Assembly: GCA_014649355.1 (NCBI GenBank)
Contig: BMSW01000019.1
Span: 1-64,000, forward strand
Length of the DNA: 64,000 nt
Direction: 5' to 3'
DNA from: Streptomyces althioticus
Lineage (GTDB): Bacteria > Actinomycetota > Actinomycetes > Streptomycetales > Streptomycetaceae
Positions within the stretch are counted from its first letter, which is position 1, and each line of letters begins with the position of its first letter. Shown here in pieces: positions 41,468 through 48,855 of the stretch. The notes beneath the pieces were generated by a model, which saw only the letters and a program-made list of their open reading frames with translations, was not told where the DNA came from and did not search any database. Position numbers and translations under genes: made by a program.

Positions 41468-42217
41468 GTGACCTCCTTCGCCCCGGACTCGATCGTCCTC
41501 AACCGCAAGTTGCCGCTCTGGTATCAGGTGTCGCAGTCGCTGCGCGCCTCGATCCTCGGCCGCTCGCCCCACGACCCGCTGCGCCTGCCCACCGAGGAGC
41601 AGCTGGCCGGGCACTACGGGGTGAGCGTGCTGACCATGCGGCAGGCGCTGAAGGAGCTGGAGGACGAGGGGCTGATCACCCGGCACCGGCGGCGGGGCAC
41701 GTTCATCGAGCCGGACGCCAGGCGGGGCGCGCCGGTGCGGCTGCTGGGCTCGGTCGACGCGATCGTGGCCCAGCAGTCCGGCATGACGACGGAGCTGCTG
41801 GAGCACGGGCCCGCGCCGGTGCCGTCCGAACTCGCCGAGCACTTCCCGGACCTGGCGGAGACCGCCGCCTACCACCGGCTGCGCAGCGACGAGAAGACCG
41901 GCGAGCCGACCAACCACGCCCGCAACTACGTCCGTCCGGAACTGGCCGGGCGGATCGATCCGCAGGATCTCGTGCGGTGGCCGATGACGAAGGTGCTGCG
42001 GGACGTCGTCGGCGCGGACATCAGCCGCATCACGGACACCGTGGAGGCGCGGCTCGCGGATCCGGAGACGGCGCGGCTGCTCCGGGTCCCGCTGCTCAGC
42101 CCGATCCTGCACTACACGGGCGTCACCTACGACTCCGCGGGAAAGGCGCTGGACGTGGCCGTCATCCACTACCGGGGGGACCGTTTCTCCTTCACGGTGA
42201 CCCTGGACGCCACCTGA
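41468..42217 (+). CDS. GntR family (HutC/UTRA) transcriptional regulator
   Basis: This 249-residue regulator has an N-terminal winged helix (PLWYQVSQSLRASILGRSPHDPLRLPTEEQLAGHYGVSVLTMRQALKELEDEGLITRHRRRGTFI; residues about 15-80) and a C-terminal UTRA ligand domain. The GTG start lies 27 bases after hmgA, so it is cotranscribed. It probably regulates hmgA or a linked aromatic pathway gene. HutC-type members respond to small acids. Confidence 0.87.
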   Translation: MTSFAPDSIVLNRKLPLWYQVSQSLRASILGRSPHDPLRLPTEEQLAGHYGVSVLTMRQALKELEDEGLITRHRRRGTFIEPDARRGAPVRLLGSVDAIVAQQSGMTTELLEHGPAPVPSELAEHFPDLAETAAYHRLRSDEKTGEPTNHARNYVRPELAGRIDPQDLVRWPMTKVLRDVVGADISRITDTVEARLADPETARLLRVPLLSPILHYTGVTYDSAGKALDVAVIHYRGDRFSFTVTLDAT

Positions 42218-42242
42218 TCCGCGCCCGCCGTCAGGTCGTACG

Positions 42243-43412
42243 ATGCCCAGCGTGACGCACGACGACGCTCCGCTGCTGGCGGACCTCATGCCGTGGTCCG
42301 TCGCACCGCCGCGGCTCGGCCGGGGGTGGCCGGCGGCCCCCGACGCGGCGTCCCTGAAGGCCCGTTGGGACGCACTGGTGAAGGCCGAGGGCCCGGACCG
42401 CGAGGCGCTGTTCCGGCCGACGCGGTCCCGCACCCCGCACACGGCGGTCGGCCAACTGCCCGGGCAGGACGGCGGCACGGAGCGGCTGGCCCGCGCCTCG
42501 GGGCCGTGCCCCGAGCCGGTCAGGGTGCTGTCCGGGCCGTTCGACGTGCAGTGGCTGATCCCCGACCAGCGGCTGATCGACGCGCCCCGGCCGGAGTTGT
42601 GGCGGGTGGCGGACGACCGCCAGGTCTTCGCCGTCGAGACGGCCGGCGAAGGGCCGCCGCTGCTGGCGACCTCCCTCTTCCCCGTCCTGCGCACGGGCCG
42701 GATCCGCCCGCTGTACCGCCGCCCGGACGCCGCCGAACCCAATCTGGCCCCCGGCCTGTCCGACCACCTAGCCGCCCGGCTGGGGCTCGAGGTCTCCCCC
42801 GTCGACGTCCTCGCCTGGGCGACGGCCGTGGCGCGTCCCGCGCCGGAGGGGCTCACCGTGCCGCTCACCGGCGACCCGGACGCCTGGCAGCGGGGTGTCG
42901 CGCTGGGCCGCCACATGCTGTGGCTGATGCGCCGGGACGGCGAACGCCCCAGACTGCCCGGCGGCCGCCGCCCCTACGTCCGCGCGCCGCTGCCGTCCCG
43001 TCCTCCGGCCCTGTCCTACGACCGCGACGAGGAGGCGCTGCTGCTGGGCGAGGGCCGGATCTCCCCGGTGCCGGTGGAGGCGTGGGAGTTCGAGGCGGGC
43101 GGCGTGCGGGTGCTCGAGGCGTGGTTCGCGTCCCGCACGGACCCGGCCGAGCCGGGCACCCTGGAGGCGATCCGTCCGGCCGCCTGGCCACAGCCCTGGA
43201 CGTCGGAACTGCTGGAACTGGTCACGGTCCTCACCCTCCTCGCCGAAGCGCGGTCCCACCGCGAGGAGTTGGCGGCGGACGTCCCGTCGCCGGTCACCCC
43301 GGCCGACCTGCGCGCGGCGGGCGTCCTCCCGGTCCCGTCCTGGTCCCGCCGCCCGGCCTCGGTACTGGACGCCCACGAGGAGGGCCCGGAGGGGCAGCTC
43401 GCGCTGATCTGA
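42243..43412 (+). CDS. Orphan type ISP restriction-modification-like specificity protein
   Basis: This 389-residue soluble protein resembles proteins annotated in Streptomyces as type ISP restriction/modification enzymes, the C-terminal DNA-recognition portion of LlaBIII-like enzymes. Characteristic parts are MPWSVAPPRLGRGWP, FDVQWLIPDQRLIDAPRPELW, and the late LLLGEGRISPVPVEAWEFEAGGVRVLEAWF. There is no N-terminal methylase (no NPPY or FxGxG) and no helicase or nuclease motif. It starts 26 bases after the GntR gene. Assignment is from sequence recollection; its role as a single protein is unknown. Confidence 0.72.
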   Translation: MPSVTHDDAPLLADLMPWSVAPPRLGRGWPAAPDAASLKARWDALVKAEGPDREALFRPTRSRTPHTAVGQLPGQDGGTERLARASGPCPEPVRVLSGPFDVQWLIPDQRLIDAPRPELWRVADDRQVFAVETAGEGPPLLATSLFPVLRTGRIRPLYRRPDAAEPNLAPGLSDHLAARLGLEVSPVDVLAWATAVARPAPEGLTVPLTGDPDAWQRGVALGRHMLWLMRRDGERPRLPGGRRPYVRAPLPSRPPALSYDRDEEALLLGEGRISPVPVEAWEFEAGGVRVLEAWFASRTDPAEPGTLEAIRPAAWPQPWTSELLELVTVLTLLAEARSHREELAADVPSPVTPADLRAAGVLPVPSWSRRPASVLDAHEEGPEGQLALI

Positions 43413-43472
43413 GGGCAGGGGCTCTGCCCGGTGCGGGGTGTGACACGGCACGGCCGGCTCGGGCGCCGCGCG

Positions 43473-43703
43473 CAGGGCCTGTCCGGCGGACCATGCCGGG
43501 ACCCGGGCCTGGCACGCCCCCGCTGCCCTGAGCCGGCGGCGTTGTCGTCGGTCGTCGACTCCCCTGCGCTCGGCATCACTCGCGCGCGAGAACCCCATGG
43601 CGTCGACGCCCGCTTCCGCCAAGCAGTTGGACGCACCGGACGCCGCTCACCTGGGTGGCATGGCACGCGCGTTCCCCTTCCTTGATCCGCCGGACAGGCC
43701 CTG
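43473..43703. mobile_element. MITE-like element with 21-bp terminal inverted repeats
   Basis: The left end reads CAGGGCCTGTCCGGCGGACC and continues to 43493. The right end, 43683-43703, is its reverse complement with one mismatch in 21. The 231-base element contains no transposase frame I can recognise. The ends resemble those of Streptomyces IS5-type elements, from memory. It is probably a deletion derivative mobilised in trans. Confidence 0.6.
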
Positions 43704-43710
43704 GGACGGG

Positions 43711-44101
43711 CGCCCGGAGAACCCAGCCTCCCGGCGAGGCGCCGCCCCCCGCGGAAGCCGACCCTCACCCACGAGTCACACCGCCCCCAGACCGCGGGCG
43801 ACCTCGAGGCGTTCACCCGGACAACCCACTGTCCCCGCGGGGGCGCCACCCCCGTGGATACCGACCCCGCGCCCTCGAAACACGCCACCCCGAACCGCGG
43901 GCGGCCCTGGACGTTCACCTGACGAAGCCTCCCCGCGGGGCCCCCCGTGCGCAAGCCGACCCGCACCCACGAGTCACACCGCCCCGAAACCACGGGCGAC
44001 CCCGCAACGTGCACCCGGAGAACGCAGCCACCCGGCGAGGCGCCGCCCCCCTGCGGAAGCCGACCCCGCGCCCGCGAGGCACACCGCCCCGAAACCGCGG
44101 G
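43711..44101 (+). repeat. Tandem repeat array, unit about 95-104 bases
   Basis: Units beginning with (A/T)(A)CCGACC start at 43755, 43858, 43953 and 44057, preceded by a partial unit from 43711. They share CACCGCCCCGAAACCGCGGG and GGCGAGGCGCCGCCCCC sections. Sequence divergence is moderate. The array directly follows the MITE-like element and fills the gap before the TetR stop. Open frames run through it on both strands, but none has a start and ribosome site I trust. Confidence 0.8.
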
Positions 44102-44143
44102 GCCACGGGGCCGGCGCCCCGAGACGCCCGCCCCGCGCAGCGC

Positions 44144-44857
44144 TCACCTCTCCGGGTCGAACCCGTCCAGTACCCGGGTGAGGGCCCGTTCGAAGACCGC
44201 CTCCAGGTCGATCGGGCCCGCGTCCTCCATGAACGCCCTCGCCATCCTCGGGTACTCCCCCGTCGCGATGCGGGACTGGAGGTACGCGATGCGGACGGCG
44301 TTCTCCTGGTCCTGGGACCAGGGCAGCGAGCGGGTGCGTTCGGCGGTGGCCAGTTCGTTGCTGACGTAGGTCGTCACGATGCCGTTGAGCATCGCGATGA
44401 GCTCCATCTTGGCGCCCTGCGGCCCTGGCAGCGGGTCGAGGCAGGCCAGGCAGTGCTCCAGGTAGCGCAGGGCGTTGGGGCTGAAGCCGTAGACCGGTGA
44501 CATCAGCCGCGGCAGCCACGGGTGCCGGTGCATCAGGTCCCGCGTCTGGTGGGCCACCCGGAGCATGTCGGCGCGCCAGTCCCCGCTGGGCTCCCACAGC
44601 TCGTGCTCGCCGGCGACCGCGTCCGCCATCAGCTCGTGCAGGTCCTCCTTGCGGGGGACGTAGTTGTAGAGCGACATGGTGCCGCAGCCCAGCTCGGCCG
44701 CGACGCGGCGCATGGAGACCGCGTCCAGTCCCTCCGCGTCCGCGATCCGCACCGCCGCCGCCGCGATGTCGGCACGGCTGTACGCGGGCCTGGGCCCTCG
44801 GCCGCTGCGCTCGGGGCGCGCCCAGATCACATGGGGTTCGGCCGCTCGGCCCGCCAT
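44144..44857 (-). CDS. TetR family repressor of the divergent ABC exporter
   Basis: This 237-residue regulator has an HTH at about residues 26-75 (YSRADIAAAAVRIADAEGLDAVSMRRVAAELGCGTMSLYNYVPRKEDL) and a TetR_C_1-type ligand domain typical of tetracycline-repressor relatives. It is divergent from a drug ABC exporter with 63 bases between starts. The palindrome TACGTACnnnGTACGTA lies in the gap, and a second lies in the first codons of the ABC gene. It is expected to repress the exporter until a drug binds. Confidence 0.9.
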   Translation of the reverse strand: MAGRAAEPHVIWARPERSGRGPRPAYSRADIAAAAVRIADAEGLDAVSMRRVAAELGCGTMSLYNYVPRKEDLHELMADAVAGEHELWEPSGDWRADMLRVAHQTRDLMHRHPWLPRLMSPVYGFSPNALRYLEHCLACLDPLPGPQGAKMELIAMLNGIVTTYVSNELATAERTRSLPWSQDQENAVRIAYLQSRIATGEYPRMARAFMEDAGPIDLEAVFERALTRVLDGFDPER

Positions 44858-44885
44858 CGGTCATCACCTCGCCCACCATCGTAGT

Positions 44886-44902
44886 TACGTACACCGTACG
44901 TA
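44886..44902. promoter_or_regulatory. TetR operator 1
   Basis: TACGTACACCGTACGTA has perfect 7-bp arms around ACC. It lies 18 bases upstream of the ABC start and 29 bases from the TetR start. Confidence 0.8.
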
Positions 44903-44920
44903 GTGCGGTATGGTCACACC

Positions 44921-45901
44921 ATGACTACTACGTACGCTGTACTTAGTGAGGGTCTGGAGAAGCGCTTCGGCGCCGTGCACGCCCTGCGCGGACTGGATTT
45001 GGCGGTGGCGCGGGGCACCGTGTGCGGGCTGCTCGGGCCCAACGGGGCGGGCAAGACGACGGCGGTGCGGCTGTTGACGACGCTGCTGCGGCCCGACGCC
45101 GGGTCGGCGCGGGTCGCGGGGCTCGACCTGGTGCGCGACGCGGCCGCCGTGCGCCGGCGGATCGGTGTCACGGGACAGGACACCTCGATCGACGGGGACC
45201 TCACCGGCCGCGAGAACCTGCGGCTGTTCGCCCGGCTGCACCGCGCGCGGGACATCGCGGCGCGCGCCGACGAGCTGCTGGACCGATTCGGGCTGGCGGA
45301 GGCGGCCGACCGCCCCGCGTCCACCTGGTCGGGCGGCATGCGGCGCCGGCTCGACCTGGCGGTGAGCCTGGTCCGCAGGCCGGAGGTGCTGTTCCTGGAC
45401 GAGCCGACGACCGGTCTCGACCCGGCGGGCCGCGGCCTGATCTGGGAGGTGGTCCGGGAGCTGACCGGCGAGGGCACGACGGTGCTGCTCACCACCCAGT
45501 ACCTGGAGGAGGCCGACCAGCTGGCCGACGACATCGCGCTGGTCGACCGGGGCCGGGTCGCGCACACCGGCTCGCCGGCCGAACTGAAGGCCCTGGTCGG
45601 CGCGCACGCGGAGGTGGTGGTGGCGGACGGAGCCACGCTGACGGCGGCGGCCGGGGTGCTGGACCGGCTGACCGGGTCGCGGCCCTCCCTCGACCGGGAG
45701 CGGCTCGCGGTCGGCGCGGTCACCCGGGACCCGACCCTGACCCTCCCGCACCTGGTGCGCACGCTCGACGCGGCGGGTGTGCCGCTCGTCGACGCGAGCC
45801 TCAGACCGCCGACGCTCGACGACGTGTTCCTGCGGCTGACCGAGCCGCCCGCGGACCCGGCGGCCCTTTCCCACAACGACGACAAGGAGCGTGCCGCATG
45901 A
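44921..45901 (+). CDS. ABC transporter ATP-binding protein, DrrA (daunorubicin resistance) type
   Basis: This 326-residue ATPase has Walker A GPNGAGKT, signature STWSGGMRRRLDLAVSLVRRP, Walker B VLFLDEPTTGLDPAGR and LTTQYLEEADQLADDIAL, plus the DrrA-type C-terminal domain. The ATG at 44921 gives MTTTYAVLSEGLEKRFG; codons 3-8 carry the second TetR operator. Its stop overlaps the start of the permease (ATGA). The pair probably exports a hydrophobic drug. Confidence 0.93.
   Translation: MTTTYAVLSEGLEKRFGAVHALRGLDLAVARGTVCGLLGPNGAGKTTAVRLLTTLLRPDAGSARVAGLDLVRDAAAVRRRIGVTGQDTSIDGDLTGRENLRLFARLHRARDIAARADELLDRFGLAEAADRPASTWSGGMRRRLDLAVSLVRRPEVLFLDEPTTGLDPAGRGLIWEVVRELTGEGTTVLLTTQYLEEADQLADDIALVDRGRVAHTGSPAELKALVGAHAEVVVADGATLTAAAGVLDRLTGSRPSLDRERLAVGAVTRDPTLTLPHLVRTLDAAGVPLVDASLRPPTLDDVFLRLTEPPADPAALSHNDDKERAA
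44929..44945. promoter_or_regulatory. TetR operator 2, within the ABC coding start
   Basis: TACGTACGCTGTACTTA matches operator 1 except for one arm base. It lies inside the first nine codons of the ATPase gene, so binding could block elongation. Confidence 0.65.
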
Positions 45902-46680
45902 GCACGTTGGCGTACGACGGCACGGCGATGCTGGGCCGGCAGCTGCGGCGGGCGCGGAACAACCCCGGGCTGCTCATCCTCACCCAGTCGATGCCGGTGA
46001 GCATGCTGCTGTTCTTCGGCTACGTCTTCGGCAGCGCGCTCGCCGTGCCGGGGTCCGAGTACCGCTCGTTCCTGGTGCCGGGGCTGCTGGTGGCCACGGC
46101 GGCGGGCGGGGTGATGACCGGGATGTTCCAGTCGGCGCAGGACGTGCACCGCGGGGTGACGGACCGGTTCCGCACGCTGCCGATGAGCCGGGCGGCCGTG
46201 CCGGCGGGGCAGGCGGTCGCGGACGTGCTGGTGACGGCGGCCGGGGCGGTGCCCTTCCTGCTGGTCGGGCTCGCGGTCGGCTGGCGGGTGGAGGGCGGCG
46301 CGCTCGCCGCGGCGGGCGCGTTCGCCCTGCTGCTGCTGTTCCGGTTCGCGTGCGTGTGGGCCGGGATCTACCTGGGGCTGCTCACGCGGAACGAGGAGGC
46401 GGCCGGCCAGCTGGGCGGGGCGACCTTCCTGCTGCCGCTGCTGTCGAGCGCGTACATCCCGACGGCGGGGCTGCCGGACGGGGTGCGCACGGCGGCGGAG
46501 TGGAATCCGATCAGCGCGGTGGCGACGGCACTGCGGGACCTGTTCGGCAACGCGCCGGTGCCGGAGGGCGCGGCCTGGCCGATGGCGCACCCGGTGGCGG
46601 GGTCACTGGCCTGGTGCGCGGTGCTCCTGGCGGTGTTCGTGCCGCTGGCCGTACGGCAGTACGCGAAGGGTGAGCGGTAG
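45898..46680 (+). CDS. ABC-2 type permease (DrrB-like)
   Basis: This 260-residue integral membrane protein has about six hydrophobic segments (ILTQSMPVSMLLFFGYVFGSAL, FLVPGLLVATAAGGVMTGMF, ADVLVTAAGAVPFLLVGLAV and others). SAQDVHRGVTDRFRTLPMSR is the coupling helix region, and EWNPISAVATALRDLFG is the ABC-2 signature near the end. It overlaps the ATPase gene by four bases (ATGA) and forms its membrane half. Substrate unknown. Confidence 0.93.
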   Translation: MSTLAYDGTAMLGRQLRRARNNPGLLILTQSMPVSMLLFFGYVFGSALAVPGSEYRSFLVPGLLVATAAGGVMTGMFQSAQDVHRGVTDRFRTLPMSRAAVPAGQAVADVLVTAAGAVPFLLVGLAVGWRVEGGALAAAGAFALLLLFRFACVWAGIYLGLLTRNEEAAGQLGGATFLLPLLSSAYIPTAGLPDGVRTAAEWNPISAVATALRDLFGNAPVPEGAAWPMAHPVAGSLAWCAVLLAVFVPLAVRQYAKGER

Positions 46681-46853
46681 GCGGTCGCGGCATCGGGCCG
46701 TGCGGTGGAAGGTGCCCCTGCGGAGACGCCGGGTGGATCGGGTCGGCAGGGTGAGGGCCGGTGTCGCGGGCCGGCGGGGCAGGGCCGTGTGCCGTGGGGA
46801 CGACGGGCGGGCGGGCGCCGCGCCGGGACGGGTGGGACCGTCCGGCGCGGGCG

Positions 46854-47126
46854 CTACCGGCTTCCGAACAGGGAGCGGCGCAGTCGGCGCAGCGGGGCGA
46901 AGAGCGAGACGCGGCTCGCGCGGGCCCGTGCGCCCCTGGTGCCGTGGTGCGCGCTGTCACGCGCCGTCAGCTCACGCATGAGCGACGTGGCCTCGGCCGT
47001 CTCCCGCTGCGGGACGGCGGGTCCCGCGAGGACCGAGAGGTGGCGGTCGAGGCGCGAACTGCTCGCGCTGCTGCCGCAGGTGATCGCAGGGACCCTGGCC
47101 CTGCTGCGCACTGTTATCTGTTCCAT
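46854..47126 (-). CDS. Small basic hypothetical protein
   Basis: This 90-residue protein begins MEQITVRSRARVPAITCGSS and ends in LRRLRRSLFGSR, with a net positive charge. The ribosome site GGGGAGTGAC lies properly before the ATG, supporting it as a real gene. No membrane segment or family is recognised. It lies between the ABC permease and the anti-sigma gene on its own. The single Cys at position 17 is the only notable residue. Confidence 0.6.
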   Translation of the reverse strand: MEQITVRSRARVPAITCGSSASSSRLDRHLSVLAGPAVPQRETAEATSLMRELTARDSAHHGTRGARARASRVSLFAPLRRLRRSLFGSR

Positions 47127-47252
47127 GTCACTCCCCACCCGTACGACTCCACCCGGCCCGGGCAGGGTAACCCTATCGCCCCGTACGGGCACCCGTGTAT
47201 CGAGGTCACAGGATTCACCTTCCCCGTAAGGGTGTTGACGAACACTCGACGA

Positions 47253-48071
47253 TTACTCTCCGAATCCGACCGTTTTCAGGGCGAGTTGGACGACGGGCTG
47301 GCCGGTGGGTTGTGGAGAGCCGCCGTCCGGTTCGACGGTTACGGCGAGTGACGTCGACGCGGGGTCGAGACCGGACGCCACCAAGGGCGTGTCGCCCTCG
47401 AAGAGCCCGAGGGAGCGGGGCCGGCCCTCCCGGTCCATGAGCCAGAGCTGACGCACCCGGCCCTCCGGAGGGTCGTCGTATCCGCCCAGAGTGACGACCG
47501 CTCCGCGGACCGATACGGAAGCGATCACTCCGATCGTGCGTCCGCGGGCGTCCCGGCCGCTGCTCGCGCGGGCGTCCGGCGCGGCCAGAACGTGGGCGAT
47601 CTCACGTGCCCGGTCGCGCTCGGCGGCGAGTTCGTCCTGCGTGCGGCCGGCCTGGACGGCGAACAGCGAGGCGACGACGAGCGCCGCGGCGGCGGTGGCC
47701 GTGGCGAACGGCACGAGCAGCACCGCCCGGCGGCGCCCCCGGGCGCGCGGCGGGGGCGCGGCTCCCCAGACGTGGGGCGGCAACTGCGGTTCGCGGGCGC
47801 GCGCCCCTTCCTGCGGGGCGGGTTCCTGGGCGGTGGTGCGCACGGCGGCCAGGACCCGGTCGCGCAGGGCGGGCGGGGCGGGCGCGGCGGTGGACCAGGC
47901 CAGCCGGACGGCGTCCTCGGCGAGGTCGCGCACCTCGGCGGCGCACCGGTAGCAGGACCTCAGATGCCTCTCGAAGCGGACCCGCTCGGCGGGATCCAGC
48001 GCGTCGAGGGCGTAGGGGGCGGCCAGCGAGTGCGGGTCGTCGCGGGAGAACAGCCGGCGGAACACGCTCAT
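47253..48071 (-). CDS. rskA: RskA-type anti-sigma factor
   Basis: This 272-residue single-span membrane protein has a cytoplasmic N-terminal zinc anti-sigma domain (residues 1-75) with HLRSCYRC (His-x3-Cys-x2-Cys), a membrane segment near residues 120-145 (AVLLVPFATATAAAALVVASLF), and an extracytoplasmic RskA C-terminal domain (VRGAVVTLGGYDDPPEGRVRQLWLMDREG). It holds its sigma factor until proteolysed. Its start overlaps the sigma stop (ATGA), giving stoichiometric expression. Confidence 0.92.
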   Translation of the reverse strand: MSVFRRLFSRDDPHSLAAPYALDALDPAERVRFERHLRSCYRCAAEVRDLAEDAVRLAWSTAAPAPPALRDRVLAAVRTTAQEPAPQEGARAREPQLPPHVWGAAPPPRARGRRRAVLLVPFATATAAAALVVASLFAVQAGRTQDELAAERDRAREIAHVLAAPDARASSGRDARGRTIGVIASVSVRGAVVTLGGYDDPPEGRVRQLWLMDREGRPRSLGLFEGDTPLVASGLDPASTSLAVTVEPDGGSPQPTGQPVVQLALKTVGFGE

Positions 48072-48610
48072 GCCGCGCCTCCCAGACAGTCGCGCAGGCG
48101 GGTGAGCCCGTCCCGCATACGGGTCTTCACGGTTCCCAGCGGCAGTCTGAGCCGCTCGGCCACCTCGCGGTAGGTGTAGCCGTCGTAGTAGGCGAGGGTG
48201 ACCGACTGGCGCTGGAGCGCGGTGAGGCGGTCCAGGCAGCGGCGCACCCATTCACGTTCGAGGCCCGCCTCGACCTCCTCGGCCACCTGGTCGAAGGCGG
48301 GGCCGTGGCCGCGCCGCGCCTCCCGCTGCTCCCGCTCCCCGGCCGCGCGGACGCTGCGCACCCGGTCGACGGCCCTGCGGTGGGCGAGGGTGAGCACCCA
48401 GGACAGGGCGCTGCCCCGTCCGGGGTCGAACCGGGCGGCGGAGCGCCACAGTTCGAGCAACACCTCCTGGGCGACCTCCTCGGACTGGGCCGGGTCGCGC
48501 ACCACGCGCCGCACCAGTCCGTAGACCGGCCCGGACACCAGTGCGTACAGGTCCTCGAAGGCCTTCTGATCGCCTCCGGCCACGCGGATCAGCAACTGGT
48601 CCGCCTCCAA
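48068..48610 (-). CDS. sigK: ECF sigma factor, SigK group
   Basis: This 180-residue sigma factor has region 2 (AFEDLYALVSGPVYGLVRRVVRDPAQSEEVAQEVLLELWR, with the -10 helix SALSWVLTLAHRRAVDRVRSV) and region 4 (LDRLTALQRQSVTLAYYDGYTYREVAERLRLPLGTVKTRMRDGL). It aligns by eye with Mycobacterium SigK. The TTG at 48610 (LEADQLL) was chosen because GAGGGGGACG stands before it; an ATG at 48661 is also in frame but has no site. A SigK-like promoter lies upstream of the divergent DUF4331 gene. Confidence 0.9.
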   Translation of the reverse strand: MEADQLLIRVAGGDQKAFEDLYALVSGPVYGLVRRVVRDPAQSEEVAQEVLLELWRSAARFDPGRGSALSWVLTLAHRRAVDRVRSVRAAGEREQREARRGHGPAFDQVAEEVEAGLEREWVRRCLDRLTALQRQSVTLAYYDGYTYREVAERLRLPLGTVKTRMRDGLTRLRDCLGGAA

Positions 48611-48787
48611 CGCTCGTCCCCCTCTCCCGGCCCTGCCGGACCGTCCGGTCGCACAAGGCATTCGCAGCGAGCGCGCCTCCGGACGGGAAGTACGGATCAC
48701 GGGGCCGAAAACGCGGGTCGGCGCGGAGAAATGCTCAGCGCGACACGGCCGTTGGACAGGGGGCCGGAAAAGTCGTCCGCGCTTCGA

Positions 48788-48815
48788 CCAATCCGGTCCC
48801 GCCGAGGCTCCGAAT
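48788..48815 (+). promoter_or_regulatory. Putative SigK-type promoter of the DUF4331 operon
   Basis: CCAATC, a 16-base spacer and CCGAAT closely resemble the Mycobacterium SigK consensus as I recall it (CCATCC, 16-17 bases, CCGAAT). It ends 40 bases before the DUF4331 start and is the only such pair I noticed in this intergenic region. Confidence 0.5.
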
Positions 48816-48855
48816 CCCCGTGCGTCAAGGCAAGTCGGCACTGAGGACGGACGGC

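Noticed and set aside
39893..42916. 1007-codon minus-strand open frame
   Set aside because: It lies opposite hmgA, GntR and the type-ISP-like gene, which have clear motifs. Its composition is that of an antisense shadow.
43655..44500. 281-codon plus-strand frame through the tandem repeat
   Set aside because: Its second half is antisense to the TetR gene and the first half is translated repeat with no ribosome site.
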